64,000 nucleotides of DNA, from assembly GCF_003002895.1 (NCBI RefSeq), contig NZ_PVTI01000001.1, positions 1 to 64,000 on the forward strand. Direction: 5' to 3'. Shown here one piece after another: positions 32,745 through 42,067 of this stretch. The notes under the pieces were generated by a model. It was not told the DNA's origin. It worked only from the letters and a program-made list of their open reading frames with translations, and made no database searches. Position 1 is the stretch's first letter. The number at the start of each line of letters is the position of its first letter. The stretch comes from Knoellia remsis. GTDB taxonomy: Bacteria; Actinomycetota; Actinomycetes; Actinomycetales; Dermatophilaceae. The translations under genes were made by a program, and so were the position numbers.

Positions 32745-34418
32745 ATGATCACGGCGCTGCACCTGGTCGCGACGCTCGTCGTGGCCGGACTGTTCCTCAC
32801 CAGCGGTGTCCTCAAGCTGCGCGACCGTGCGGGTGCCCTGGCCGGGGTGCGAGGCTTCTCGTTCCTGCCCGAGCCGCTCGTCCCGGTCATCGCCCGGGTG
32901 CTGCCGTATGTCGAGATCGCGCTCGGTGTCCTGCTGCTCGTGACGTGGGGGAGCGCCTTCACCGGGGTGGCCGCTCTCGCACTCGCCCTCGCCATCGGCT
33001 TCGTCATCGTCGTGGGCCTGAGCCTGGCCCGTGGAGAACGACCGACATGCCACTGCTTCGGGGAGGTCTCGGCGGAGCCGATCAGCGAGCGCACTCTCCT
33101 GCGGAACGTTGCCATCGCGCTCTCCGCTGCGGCGGCACTGCTGCTCGACCGACCGTTCCCCGGAGTCGTGCCGTCGCTGGTGCGCTTGGGGGCCGCCGAG
33201 GTCGCGTTCGCCCTCACCGCAACGGTTCTCGTCGCGACGGCTGCCATCCTCTGGTCCCGCCTCGACGCGGCTCGACGATCCATCGTCACCCTCACGTCGG
33301 AGCGTGACGCGGCGCTGGCGCGACCCGCGGCTCGTCCGACACTCGACATCCCCGAAGCCGCCGTACTGGGACGTGACGGCGCCTACGTGCCCCTCGCCGA
33401 CTTGGCCCGGGAGAAGGCACAACTCGTCATCGGTGTCTCCCCGACGTGCTCGGTGTGCAAAGAGCTCTCGCCGGCGTTCGCCGGCTGGCGGGCGGCCCTC
33501 GACAAGGAGGTGGGCGTCACGATCGTGTCGTGGGCTGACCTCGGGTCGAGCGTTGCGGCATACCCCGATGACGCCGACTTCCTCTATGCCGACCCCGACG
33601 GACGTGCCCTCGGCGCGCTCGGCATCGGCGGGACTCCGGGCGCAGTCGTGCTCGGCACCAATGGCAAGGTCGCTGCCGGCCCGGCCCTCGGTGGCGAGAG
33701 CATCATGGAGCTCATCACCGCAGTCATCCAGGCGATCGGCGTCAACATGATGACGGGCATGGCCCATCAGGCGAGGGAACCCAGGCCCATCGGGGGGAGC
33801 GACAGCGGGCAGGAGCACCTTCCGGACACCGGGAGCGACCTGCAGGACTTCCTCGTGCGGACAGAGACGGGGGAGCAGGTCCCGTTCATGGACGCGCTGG
33901 CCTCTGTCAGCACGGGTCCGGTTCCGGTCGTGGCGTGGCGTGACTCATGCCCCTACTGCTCCGAGATCGCCGCAGAGATGGTGCAGTTCTCCGAGCGCGG
34001 TGAGGTGGTCCTCCTCGTCAACGAGCCGATCAGCTCGGTCCGATCGCAGGGTCTCACCGGCCCGGCGTTCCAGACCGTCGACATCGACGCGTCTGGCATC
34101 CTCGGCCTGCCCGGCACCCCTGCGGGCTTCCCCGTCGAGGAGGCGCGGGTCGGGGCCGGTGGCGGCGTCGGCGGCGGCTCGGTGCTGCGCATGCTCGTCG
34201 AGCGTGCCCGGGCGAAGGGCACGCTCGTCGAGACCCCTGCCACGCGTCAGGTGGAGCAGCTCCAGCTCCAGGGCGGCGTCCCCGACCCCGAGGACCGTGA
34301 ACTGCTCCCCGTCCGCTCGGCCAGTGCCCCCTCGGCGGCCCAGTCGACGGCACCCGTCCACGCCCACGCGGACCATGCGCACGGCCACGCCCACGCGGGC
34401 CACGCGCACGACCACTGA
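32745..34418 (+). CDS. MauE-like membrane domain fused to two thioredoxin-like domains, His-rich tail
   Basis: A 557-residue fusion. Residues 1-170 form a MauE/DoxX-like membrane domain of about five helices with the C-H-C-F-G motif (C102, C104). Residues about 200-335 are a thioredoxin/TlpA-like domain with CSVC (C235, C238). Residues about 365-500 are a second thioredoxin-like domain with CPYC (C402, C405). The C-terminus is HAHADHAHGHAHAGHAHDH, a likely metal-binding tail. MauE proteins support disulfide formation in the cysteine-rich methylamine dehydrogenase subunit, so this is probably a dedicated thiol oxidase or isomerase for the Cys-rich protein encoded just upstream. Start: ATG 32745; upstream in-frame residues are not membrane-like. 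Confidence 0.82.
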   Translation: MITALHLVATLVVAGLFLTSGVLKLRDRAGALAGVRGFSFLPEPLVPVIARVLPYVEIALGVLLLVTWGSAFTGVAALALALAIGFVIVVGLSLARGERPTCHCFGEVSAEPISERTLLRNVAIALSAAAALLLDRPFPGVVPSLVRLGAAEVAFALTATVLVATAAILWSRLDAARRSIVTLTSERDAALARPAARPTLDIPEAAVLGRDGAYVPLADLAREKAQLVIGVSPTCSVCKELSPAFAGWRAALDKEVGVTIVSWADLGSSVAAYPDDADFLYADPDGRALGALGIGGTPGAVVLGTNGKVAAGPALGGESIMELITAVIQAIGVNMMTGMAHQAREPRPIGGSDSGQEHLPDTGSDLQDFLVRTETGEQVPFMDALASVSTGPVPVVAWRDSCPYCSEIAAEMVQFSERGEVVLLVNEPISSVRSQGLTGPAFQTVDIDASGILGLPGTPAGFPVEEARVGAGGGVGGGSVLRMLVERARAKGTLVETPATRQVEQLQLQGGVPDPEDRELLPVRSASAPSAAQSTAPVHAHADHAHGHAHAGHAHDH

Positions 34419-34470
34419 GCCGCGCCCACGGCATACGGCCCTCAGGGACCGCGGCCACCCCGGGACCTCA

Positions 34471-34539
34471 CGCTCCACCCGAGAAGGCTTGTCCGGTGAA
34501 GCAGGGCGGTATCGGGTGACCCGATAACACTGAGGCGGG
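34471..34539 (+). repeat. 69-nt dispersed repeat with TATCGGGTGACCCGATA core, copy A
   Basis: This stretch, starting CGCTCCACCCGAGAAG and ending CTGAGGCGG, recurs in inverted orientation at 60769-60837 with about 80 percent identity and no gaps. Its core is a 17-nt near-palindrome (34511-34527). It lies in the 190-nt spacer before ftsK, which otherwise holds only the ftsK promoter. Confidence 0.75.
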
Positions 34540-34595
34540 CGAGGTTGGTCAGGCGTGGTGCGCGTGTGCTCCGTGTGATGGGTGTGACTGTCGCG

Positions 34596-34601
34596 TAGCC
34601 T
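34596..34601 (+). promoter_or_regulatory. -10 box of ftsK, leaderless type
   Basis: TAGCCT, 7 nt before the ATG at 34609. Confidence 0.55.
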
Positions 34602-34608
34602 GCGGAGC

Positions 34609-37410
34609 ATGGCGTCACGTTCGACCACACCTGCGCGCGCTCGCACGGCCTCCTCGCGGCCGGCGAACCGCCGCGCACCCGCTCGCACGACGAGCCGCAC
34701 GAAGGCACCGGCCCGCAAGAAGAAGGCCGGCGCCCCCATGCCCGTCGCCGCCGTGCGCGGCGCGTGGATGGGCCTCGCGCACGTCACGGGCGGCACCGTC
34801 CGCAAGGTGAGCAACGCCGGCCAGGACCTCGAGCCCGAGCACCGTCGTGACGGCCTCGGCCTCGCGCTCATCGCCCTCGCCGTCGTCGTCGCCGCCCGCG
34901 AGTGGTGGGGCCTGCAGGGCTACGTCGGCGACGTCGTCCACGCCGTCGCCGCCGGCACCTTCGGCAGGGTCGCCTACGCACTCCCGATCGTCCTGCTCCT
35001 CTTCGGCCTGCACCTGTGGCGCACCCCGCGCGAGAACCCCGCGACGAACCGCATGCTCATCGGCACGGTCCTGCTCGCCTTCTCGGCGTGCGGCATCGTG
35101 CACGTCTCCGCGGGCATCCCCGAGCCTCCGGCCGGTGCCGACGGCATGCGCGCCGCCGGCGGCATCATCGGCTTCCTCGCCTCCAGCCCGCTCGAGGCCG
35201 CGGTGTCGATCTACGGCACGATCCCGCTGCTGATCCTGCTGGGCATGTTCGGCATCCTCGTCCTCACCGCCACCCCGGTCCACGAGATCCCCGACCGTCT
35301 CGACCAGCTGCGCGCGACGCTGCTGGGCCACCCGGCATACGACGAGGACGACGCGACCGACGACACCCAGGAGGTGCCGGTCCGCAAGCCGCGCCGCAAG
35401 CGCGCGCAGTCCAGCGACGAGCCGATGGACGGCGACGAGGCCTACGAGCAGGCCGCGGTCGTGGACTACGAGGACGCCGGCAAGCCCGGCAAGGGCAAGG
35501 CCGCCAAGGGCGGTCCGCGCCCGGGAGAAAAGCGCCCGACCGCGCCCGGCGTGCTCGCCCCCGGCGCGACCACCGGTGTCGCCGACGCCGCACCCAAGGC
35601 GACCGCACCCATCCCGCACGAGCCGGCCAAGCTCGAGGCGCCGCCGACGACACCGCTCCCGCAGCGGGTCGAGCAGCTCAGCCTCGCCGGCGACGTCACC
35701 TACACGCTCCCGGACAACTCCGCACTCAAGCAGGGCGCGCCGCACAAGGACCGCAGCGAGGCCAACGACCGCGTCGTCGAGTCGCTGACAACGGTCCTCG
35801 ACGAGTTCGGCATCGATGCGCAGGTCACCGGCTTCACCCGCGGCCCGACGGTCACGCGCTACGTCGTCGAGCTCGGTCCCGGCGTCAAGGTCGAGCGCGT
35901 CACCGCGCTCTCCAAGAACATCGCGTATGCCGTTGCGTCGGCGGACGTGCGCATCCTCAGTCCCATCCCGGGCAAGTCCGCGATCGGTATCGAGATCCCG
36001 AACCCGGACAAGGAGATGGTCTGCCTCGGTGACGTCCTGCGCAGCCGGGCGGCCCGCGACAACCACCACCCGATGGTCATGGGCGTCGGCAAGGACGTCG
36101 AGGGCGGCTACGTCATCGCCAACCTCGCGAAGATGCCGCACCTGCTCGTCGCCGGTGCCACCGGCTCGGGCAAGTCGAGCTTCGTCAACTCGATGATCAC
36201 CTCGATCCTCATGCGGGCCACGCCCGACGAGGTCCGCATGGTGCTCGTCGACCCCAAGCGCGTCGAGCTCACGGCGTACGAGGGCATCCCGCACCTCATC
36301 ACGCCGATCATCACCAACCCCAAGAAGGCCGCCGAGGCCCTCCAGTGGGTGGTGCGCGAGATGGACGCCCGCTACGACGACCTCGCCGCGTTCGGCTACA
36401 AGCACGTCGACGACTTCAACAAGGCGGTCCGCGCCGGCAAGGTCCAGCCGCTGCCCGGGTCGGAGCGGGTCATCCAGCCCTACCCCTACCTCCTCGTCGT
36501 CGTCGACGAGCTCGCCGACCTCATGATGGTCGCCCCGCGCGACGTCGAGGAGTCGATCGTCCGCATCACCCAGCTCGCGCGTGCGGCCGGCATCCACCTC
36601 ATCCTCGCGACGCAGCGGCCGTCGGTCGACGTCGTCACCGGACTCATCAAGGCCAACGTGCCCTCACGCATGGCGTTCGCGACCTCCTCGCTCGCCGACA
36701 GCCGCGTCGTGCTCGACCAGCCCGGTGCCGAGAAGCTGCTCGGCCAGGGTGACGGGCTCTTCCTGCCGATGGGTGCGAGCAAGCCGATGCGCGTCCAGGG
36801 CGCGTGGGTCACCGAGACCGAGATCCAGGAGATCGTCGGCCACGTCACCGGCCAGCTCAAGCCGACCTACCGCGAGGACGTCACCGTCGCCGCGGCGAAG
36901 AAGCAGATCGACGACGACATCGGCGACGACCTCGACCTGCTGCTGCAGGCGACCGAGCTCGTCGTCACGACGCAGTTCGGCTCGACGTCGATGCTCCAGC
37001 GCAAGCTGCGCGTCGGCTTCGCCAAGGCCGGGCGCCTCATGGACCTCCTCGAGTCGCGCGGTGTCGTCGGCCCGTCCGAGGGCTCGAAGGCGCGCGACGT
37101 GCTCGTCCGCCCCGATGACCTGCCGACGACCCTCGCACTGCTGCGCGGTGAGGACGTGCCCGACGCCGAGCCGGTCTACGACGACCAGGCCGAGACGGAG
37201 TCCACCCACGCCGAGGTGGGCGAACAGCCCTCTGCGGCAACGGCATACGACGCGGTTCCGGAGCCTGCCCAGCCCGCTGCGCCGCCTGCGACGGACCGCT
37301 ACGGCAGCGACGCGGTTGCGGCCGACCTCGACTCCCGCCCCCAGGCCGACGCCTGGGACGAGGACGAGGACGACAGCGAGGACGCCTGGGAGCTCACCGG
37401 GCGTCGGTGA
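34609..37410 (+). CDS. ftsK: DNA translocase FtsK
   Basis: A 933-residue DNA pump that clears and aligns chromosome termini at the division septum. A basic N-terminal tail (RSTTPARARTASSRPANRR) precedes four membrane helices (about residues 80-225). A Lys/Asp/Pro-rich linker runs to about 370, then the motor. Walker A is AGATGSGKSSFVNS (about residue 520); Walker B is YLLVVVDELADLM. The C-terminal gamma domain (LVVTTQFGSTSMLQRKLRVGFAKAGRLMDLLE) reads orientation sequences on DNA. An acidic tail of about 90 residues follows. The gene ends by overlapping the convergent MauE-thioredoxin gene by 17 nt. Confidence 0.95.
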   Translation: MASRSTTPARARTASSRPANRRAPARTTSRTKAPARKKKAGAPMPVAAVRGAWMGLAHVTGGTVRKVSNAGQDLEPEHRRDGLGLALIALAVVVAAREWWGLQGYVGDVVHAVAAGTFGRVAYALPIVLLLFGLHLWRTPRENPATNRMLIGTVLLAFSACGIVHVSAGIPEPPAGADGMRAAGGIIGFLASSPLEAAVSIYGTIPLLILLGMFGILVLTATPVHEIPDRLDQLRATLLGHPAYDEDDATDDTQEVPVRKPRRKRAQSSDEPMDGDEAYEQAAVVDYEDAGKPGKGKAAKGGPRPGEKRPTAPGVLAPGATTGVADAAPKATAPIPHEPAKLEAPPTTPLPQRVEQLSLAGDVTYTLPDNSALKQGAPHKDRSEANDRVVESLTTVLDEFGIDAQVTGFTRGPTVTRYVVELGPGVKVERVTALSKNIAYAVASADVRILSPIPGKSAIGIEIPNPDKEMVCLGDVLRSRAARDNHHPMVMGVGKDVEGGYVIANLAKMPHLLVAGATGSGKSSFVNSMITSILMRATPDEVRMVLVDPKRVELTAYEGIPHLITPIITNPKKAAEALQWVVREMDARYDDLAAFGYKHVDDFNKAVRAGKVQPLPGSERVIQPYPYLLVVVDELADLMMVAPRDVEESIVRITQLARAAGIHLILATQRPSVDVVTGLIKANVPSRMAFATSSLADSRVVLDQPGAEKLLGQGDGLFLPMGASKPMRVQGAWVTETEIQEIVGHVTGQLKPTYREDVTVAAAKKQIDDDIGDDLDLLLQATELVVTTQFGSTSMLQRKLRVGFAKAGRLMDLLESRGVVGPSEGSKARDVLVRPDDLPTTLALLRGEDVPDAEPVYDDQAETESTHAEVGEQPSAATAYDAVPEPAQPAAPPATDRYGSDAVAADLDSRPQADAWDEDEDDSEDAWELTGRR

Positions 37411-38494
37411 CGCCCGCCTGCTCGCTCTCCACGACGGTGCCGGTTCCTTCGGGGCCGGCGCCGTCGTCGTTGTCCGGTATGCCGCCGCGCAGCTGCTCCT
37501 CGATCTCACCGATGAAGCTCCTCACCTCGTCCTCACCGGCCACGGGGCCGCCAGCGAGGAGCTGGTCGGCGCCGAGGAGGACGGCGCTCGGTGAGGCGGT
37601 GAGGTCGAACGCCTGCCACGCGAGGGCAGCGTGGTCGAGGAGGGTTCCCGACGGCGGGTCGCCCACGAACTCCTCCTTGATCGGGACCGAGAAGACCAGC
37701 CGGACGTCGAGCGCTTCCAGCCGCTGCTGCCACCCGGGCTGGGCGGCCATGGCGTCCCTGGTCGAGGCGCAATAGCAGTTGACGAAGACGAGCAGCTGGG
37801 CGCGCTCCCGGGCCAGCTCGGCAAGGGTCGCCGGGCCGGACGCGGGGTCGAAGAGCACCGCGGAGGGGAACGGCGTTCGGACGTAGTCGAGCTCCGCACC
37901 GTCCACGTCGCTGCCGTCCGGGGCGTCCATGGGCTCCTGCTGCTGCCGCGCGGTGCGGCGCGGGAGCGCGATGCCCTGCCCACCGGCCACGATCCACGTC
38001 ACGAGTGCGGTGAGGGTGGCCAGGGCGAGCCACAGCACGTCACCGGGTGCGGCACCGGCGAGCACGGACCAGACGGTCCGTCCCGACTGGGCCAGGGCGA
38101 CGGTGGCGACGGCCGCCGCGACGAGGAGCGTGTTGCGCAACAGCGTGCGCGGGCGGATCCGGTGGTCACCGGCCTGACCGAAGCAGCCGCACGACGGCCG
38201 CGGCGTGATCGTCAACCCGCGGGCGATGAGCAGCCAGTAGACGACCATGAGCCCGAGTGTGGCCACGGCGGCGACGAGCACCAAGGGCCACCAAGGGAGG
38301 AGCAGGCCGAGCGCGAGCGCGAGCTCGATCGCCGGGATGGCCCGAGCCAGCCGAGCGGGAAGGATCCGGGCCGGGAGACGGAGGTTCGCGATGACCGACT
38401 GCAGCGAGGCGCCCTTGCCGACCTTGGCCGCGGCGCTGAGGAGGAGCACGGCGACGAGGACGAGGGGGGCGAGAACCCACGCGGCCTGCTGCAT
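37394..38494 (-). CDS. MauE-like membrane domain fused to one thioredoxin-like domain
   Basis: A 366-residue paralogue of the protein at 32745. The membrane domain (residues 1-175) has five or six helices and the C-G-C-F-G motif at C102 and C104, the same positions as in the paralogue. The C-terminal thioredoxin-like domain (about 210-345) has C-Y-C (C240, C242) in place of C-x-x-C. That unusual C-x-C could favour disulfide isomerisation, though function is inferred. The ATG at 38494 is chosen because TAGCAT lies 6 nt upstream; a GTG two codons earlier is the alternative. It overlaps the ftsK end convergently. Confidence 0.82.
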   Translation of the reverse strand: MQQAAWVLAPLVLVAVLLLSAAAKVGKGASLQSVIANLRLPARILPARLARAIPAIELALALGLLLPWWPLVLVAAVATLGLMVVYWLLIARGLTITPRPSCGCFGQAGDHRIRPRTLLRNTLLVAAAVATVALAQSGRTVWSVLAGAAPGDVLWLALATLTALVTWIVAGGQGIALPRRTARQQQEPMDAPDGSDVDGAELDYVRTPFPSAVLFDPASGPATLAELARERAQLLVFVNCYCASTRDAMAAQPGWQQRLEALDVRLVFSVPIKEEFVGDPPSGTLLDHAALAWQAFDLTASPSAVLLGADQLLAGGPVAGEDEVRSFIGEIEEQLRGGIPDNDDGAGPEGTGTVVESEQAGVTDAR

Positions 38495-38500
38495 GGGCAC

Positions 38501-38506
38501 ATGCTA
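38501..38506 (-). promoter_or_regulatory. -10 box of the second MauE-thioredoxin gene, leaderless type
   Basis: TAGCAT on the minus strand, 6 nt before the ATG at 38494. Confidence 0.5.
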
Positions 38507-38580
38507 GGCCGCGGTCGACGTCGTCAGGACGCGGTCGACGTCACCCCGGCCCGACGGGCTCACCCATGCGTGAACGCGCC

Positions 38581-38586
38581 TAGAGT
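38581..38586 (+). promoter_or_regulatory. -10 box of the channel-like gene
   Basis: TAGAGT, 8 nt before the GTG at 38595 and 11 nt before the ATG at 38598. Confidence 0.5.
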
Positions 38587-38594
38587 TGTCCGCT

Positions 38595-39308
38595 GTGATG
38601 GACACAACCCCTTGGGACGACCTGCGCGAGCGGCCCACGCGCGCTCAGCGTTGGCGAGCGGTGCTCCGCAAGCAGCCATCGGCCTTCCTGCTCGCCGTCC
38701 AGCTGCTCGTCGTCCTGCTGTTGCCGTGGCTCCAGGGACTCACCTACGGCAGGGTCGCACTCACGGTGCTCAGCCTGTGTGCCCTCACCGTTGCCGTCTT
38801 CACCGTCCGCAGCACGCCGGCGCTGACGTGGTTGTCCATCCTGCTCGGCCTCCCCGCGGGGATCCTCGAGATCTGGGCGGCCATCGACCCGGGCAACTCG
38901 CTCGTCGTCCCGCTCGCGCACACGGCGCTCGCGATCTTCTACTTCTACACGGCATACGGCCTCGTGTCCTACATGTTCGAGGACGCCTGGGTGACCAAGG
39001 ACGAGCTCTTCGCCGTGGGGGCCGCGTTCACGGTGCTGCTCTTCGCGTACGCGTACGTCTTCCTCGCGATCCAGGAGGTGTGGCCGGGGTCGTTCATCGG
39101 CTACAACGAGGCGCCGAAGAAGCAGTTCCTCGAGCTGCTCTACTTCTCCGGCGCGAACCTCACGAGTGTCGGCCTGTCCGACGTCGTGCCGGTGCTGCCG
39201 CAGGCCCGCTCGGTGTCGATCATCGAGCAGCTCAGCGGAGTCATGTACGTCGCCATGGTGATCTCGCGCCTCGTCGCGCTCACCGTCATGCGCAACACCC
39301 AGCGCTGA
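38595..39308 (+). CDS. Ion-channel-like membrane protein with altered selectivity filter
   Basis: A 237-residue membrane protein with four helices in its first 145 residues. These are followed by a pore-like module: helix [20 protein letters not shown], pore helix [25 protein letters not shown], and final helix [23 protein letters not shown]. This matches the Ion_trans_2 potassium-channel layout, including the RSVSIIEQL turn, but the filter reads T-S-V-G-L-S-D where channels have T-V-G-Y-G-D. Potassium selectivity is therefore doubtful. Start: GTG 38595 or ATG 38598; the -10 box does not decide. It converges with the dipeptidase gene, 16 nt apart. Confidence 0.78.
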   Translation: MMDTTPWDDLRERPTRAQRWRAVLRKQPSAFLLAVQLLVVLLLPWLQGLTYGRVALTVLSLCALTVAVFTVRSTPALTWLSILLGLPAGILEIWAAIDPGNSLVVPLAHTALAIFYFYTAYGLVSYMFEDAWVTKDELFAVGAAFTVLLFAYAYVFLAIQEVWPGSFIGYNEAPKKQFLELLYFSGANLTSVGLSDVVPVLPQARSVSIIEQLSGVMYVAMVISRLVALTVMRNTQR

Positions 39309-39324
39309 CGCTGCGCGCGCGGGC

Positions 39325-40545
39325 TCAGGCGCTGCCGGTGTCGCCGGTGTCGGCGGTGCCGGCGACCGCCCCGTCGAGCTCCTCGATGGTGGCCAGGCTC
39401 GGCCCGCGCCACGCGGAGAGGTCACGGGCGACGTCCTCGATGCCGCCGAGGACGCGCAGTGCATTGGACCAGGTGAGCCTGCCGAGGTCGTCGTCGGACC
39501 AGCCGCGCTCCGCGAGCGTCTCGAGCAACCGCGGATAGCCGGCCACGTCCTCGAGCCCGTCCGGCAGCAGCGTCACGCCGTCGTAGTCGCCGCCGAGCCC
39601 GATGTGGTCGATGCCGGCGACCTCACGGACGTGCTCGACGTGCGCCACGACGTCGTCGATGGTCGCGGCCGGTTCGGGGTGGTCCTCCCGGTAGGTGGCG
39701 AGGAAGTCGCGGTTCGCCGTGTAGTCGGCGGAGTCGATACCTTCGGCAGCGGCGGCGTCGGCCGCCTCGAGGTCCCACTCGCGCACCGTGGGGGAGATGA
39801 ACTTCGGGACGAAGGTGACCATGCACAGGCCACCGTTCGCGGGGAGCTGCGCCAGCACGTCGTCGGGAACGTTGCGTGGGTGGTCGCACACGGCGCGCGC
39901 GGAGCTGTGCGAGAACATCACCGGCGCGCTGGTCGCGTCGAGGGCGTCGCGCATGGTGTCGGCCGAGACGTGGGACAGGTCGGCGGCCATGCCGATCCGG
40001 TTCATCTCGCGCACGACCTCGCGGCCGAAGGGGGACAGGCCGCCGAGGGCCGGCTCGTCCGTGGCGGAGTCGGCCCAGGGGACGTTGTCGTTGTGGGTCA
40101 GCGTGAGGTAGCGCACGCCCAGCGCGTACAGCATGCGCAGGGTGCCGAGCGAGCTGTCGATGCTGTGCCCACCTTCGGCGCCCATGAGCGAGGCGATGCG
40201 GCCGGTCTCCCGGGCCGCGAGGACCTCGGCGACGGACGTCGCAAGGGCGAGCTGGCCGGCATACCGGTGCGTCATGACGTGCACGAAGTCGACCTGCTCG
40301 AGGGTCGCGGTGACGGCGGCCTCGCCGGCGAGCTTGGCGTCGACATAGACCGACCAGAACTGGGCGCCCACGCCACCGGCGCGCAGGCGGGGGATGTCGG
40401 TGTGGGTGCTCGCGACGGCGGCGGCGATGTCGAGCCGGTCGAGGTCGTAGCGGACCTGCTCACGAGCCGCCCACGGCAGGTCGTTGTGGCCGTCCCAGAC
40501 GGGGTGGGTGGCAAGGAGGTCGGTGATGCGGCTCGGTGTCGTCAT
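39325..40545 (-). CDS. Membrane dipeptidase (peptidase family M19)
   Basis: A 406-residue zinc dipeptidase of the renal-dipeptidase/amidohydrolase fold. Metal ligands: HND in [11 protein letters not shown] (about residue 20), Glu in [11 protein letters not shown] (about 124), His in [11 protein letters not shown] and in [10 protein letters not shown]; the later [12 protein letters not shown] signature is present. Such enzymes cleave dipeptides, often with a C-terminal D-residue; the physiological substrate is not known. The ATG at 40545 has TACGTT 6 nt upstream. It is divergent from rimO. Confidence 0.9.
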   Translation of the reverse strand: MTTPSRITDLLATHPVWDGHNDLPWAAREQVRYDLDRLDIAAAVASTHTDIPRLRAGGVGAQFWSVYVDAKLAGEAAVTATLEQVDFVHVMTHRYAGQLALATSVAEVLAARETGRIASLMGAEGGHSIDSSLGTLRMLYALGVRYLTLTHNDNVPWADSATDEPALGGLSPFGREVVREMNRIGMAADLSHVSADTMRDALDATSAPVMFSHSSARAVCDHPRNVPDDVLAQLPANGGLCMVTFVPKFISPTVREWDLEAADAAAAEGIDSADYTANRDFLATYREDHPEPAATIDDVVAHVEHVREVAGIDHIGLGGDYDGVTLLPDGLEDVAGYPRLLETLAERGWSDDDLGRLTWSNALRVLGGIEDVARDLSAWRGPSLATIEELDGAVAGTADTGDTGSA

Positions 40546-40551
40546 GGCCCC

Positions 40552-40557
40552 AACGTA
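40552..40557 (-). promoter_or_regulatory. -10 box of the dipeptidase gene, leaderless type
   Basis: TACGTT on the minus strand, 6 nt before the ATG at 40545, close to the divergent rimO box. Confidence 0.5.
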
Positions 40558-40586
40558 TGCGGCACGGCGCCACCTTCGAGGCCAAC

Positions 40587-40592
40587 TAGAGT
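40587..40592 (+). promoter_or_regulatory. -10 box of rimO, leaderless type
   Basis: TAGAGT, 7 nt before the ATG at 40600. Confidence 0.55.
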
Positions 40593-40599
40593 GGACGGC

Positions 40600-42060
40600 A
40601 TGGCTGAACCCGCGACGACCTCCCGCTCGGTCGCGGTCGTGACCCTCGGCTGCACCCGCAACGACGTCGACTCCGAGGAACTCGCCGGGCGGCTCGCGGC
40701 CGGTGGCTGGACCCTCGTCGAGGACGCCGCCGAGGCCGATGTCGCCGTCGTCAACACGTGCGGCTTCGTGGAGCAGGCCAAGAAGGACTCCATCGACAGC
40801 CTGCTCGAGGCCAGCTCGCTCAAGGAGACGGGACGCACGCAGAAGGTCGTCGCCGTCGGCTGCCTCGCCGAGCGCTACGGTCAGACGCTGGCCGACGAGC
40901 TGCCGGAGGCGGACGCGGTGCTCGGGTTCGACTCGTACGCCGACATGTCGACCCACCTGCGCACCATCCTCGACGGCGGTACCGTCGCGAGCCACACGCC
41001 CGGGGACCGGCGCAAGCTGCTCCCGTTGTCCCCCGTGACCCGCCAGGACGCCGCGGCCTCCGTCGCGCTGCCCGGCCACGGCGCGTCCACCGAGTCCGGG
41101 GGCGCGCCTCGCCGGCGACTCGACTCGGGCCCGTGGGCGCCGCTGAAAATCGCGAGCGGCTGCGACCGGCGTTGTGCGTTCTGTGCCATCCCGATGTTCC
41201 GCGGGTCCTTCGTGTCGCGCCGTCCCACGGATGTGATCGACGAGGCTCGCTGGCTGGCCTCGCAGGGGGTGCGCGAGCTCTTCCTCGTCAGTGAGAACTC
41301 GACGTCCTACGGCAAGGACCTCGGCGATCTGGCGCTGCTCGACGCCATGCTGCCCGAGCTCGGGGGGATCGACGGAATCGAGCGAGTCCGGGTGTCCTAC
41401 CTCCAGCCGGCGGAGGTCCGCCCCGGGCTGCTCGACGCCATGGTCGCGGTGCCCGAGGTCATGCCGTGGTTCGACTTCTCCTTCCAGCATGCGTCGGCAC
41501 CGCTGCTTCGGCGGATGCGCCGCTTCGGAGGCACCGAGTCCTTCCTCGGGCTCATCGATGACGCGCGCACGCGCGCGCCCCTGGCCGGCATACGCAGCAA
41601 CGTCATCGTGGGTTTCCCGGGGGAGACCGAGGCCGACGTCGACGAGCTCGCCGAGTTCCTGACCGCGGCGCGGCTCGACGTCGTGGGCGTCTTCGGCTAC
41701 TCCGACGAGGACGGCACCGAGGGCGAGCAGCTCAACGACAAGGTCCCCGACGACGCCATCGCGGAGCGGGTGGCCCGGATCACCGACCTCGTCGAGGAGC
41801 TGACGGCCCAGCGCGCCGAGGACCGTCTCGGCGAGACCGTCCGCGTCCTCGTCGAGGAGGTCGGCGGGTACCCGGACGGCGACCGCAACGACCCCGCCGA
41901 CGGTGCGCGGACGGCATACGTCGTCGGTCGTGCCGAGCACCAGGGCCCCGATGTCGACGGCACCACCCGCGTCGTGGGGGTGCGGGCAGCCGTCGGCGAC
42001 ACGGTGCTGGCGGTCGTGTCGGGCGGCGAAGGCGTCGACCTCGTCGCGGACCCGGTGTGA
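40600..42060 (+). CDS. rimO: Ribosomal protein S12 methylthiotransferase RimO
   Basis: A 486-residue radical-SAM enzyme that methylthiolates an Asp of ribosomal protein S12. The N-terminal UPF0004 domain has its three cluster Cys ([34 protein letters not shown]). The radical-SAM cluster motif is CDRRCAFC (about residue 187), and a C-terminal TRAM domain starts near residue 410. The insert at about 140-175 ([17 protein letters not shown]) is typical of actinobacterial RimO. RimO rather than MiaB fits the position before pgsA. pgsA starts 7 nt after the stop. Confidence 0.93.
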   Translation: MAEPATTSRSVAVVTLGCTRNDVDSEELAGRLAAGGWTLVEDAAEADVAVVNTCGFVEQAKKDSIDSLLEASSLKETGRTQKVVAVGCLAERYGQTLADELPEADAVLGFDSYADMSTHLRTILDGGTVASHTPGDRRKLLPLSPVTRQDAAASVALPGHGASTESGGAPRRRLDSGPWAPLKIASGCDRRCAFCAIPMFRGSFVSRRPTDVIDEARWLASQGVRELFLVSENSTSYGKDLGDLALLDAMLPELGGIDGIERVRVSYLQPAEVRPGLLDAMVAVPEVMPWFDFSFQHASAPLLRRMRRFGGTESFLGLIDDARTRAPLAGIRSNVIVGFPGETEADVDELAEFLTAARLDVVGVFGYSDEDGTEGEQLNDKVPDDAIAERVARITDLVEELTAQRAEDRLGETVRVLVEEVGGYPDGDRNDPADGARTAYVVGRAEHQGPDVDGTTRVVGVRAAVGDTVLAVVSGGEGVDLVADPV

Positions 42061-42067
42061 GGGCTCC

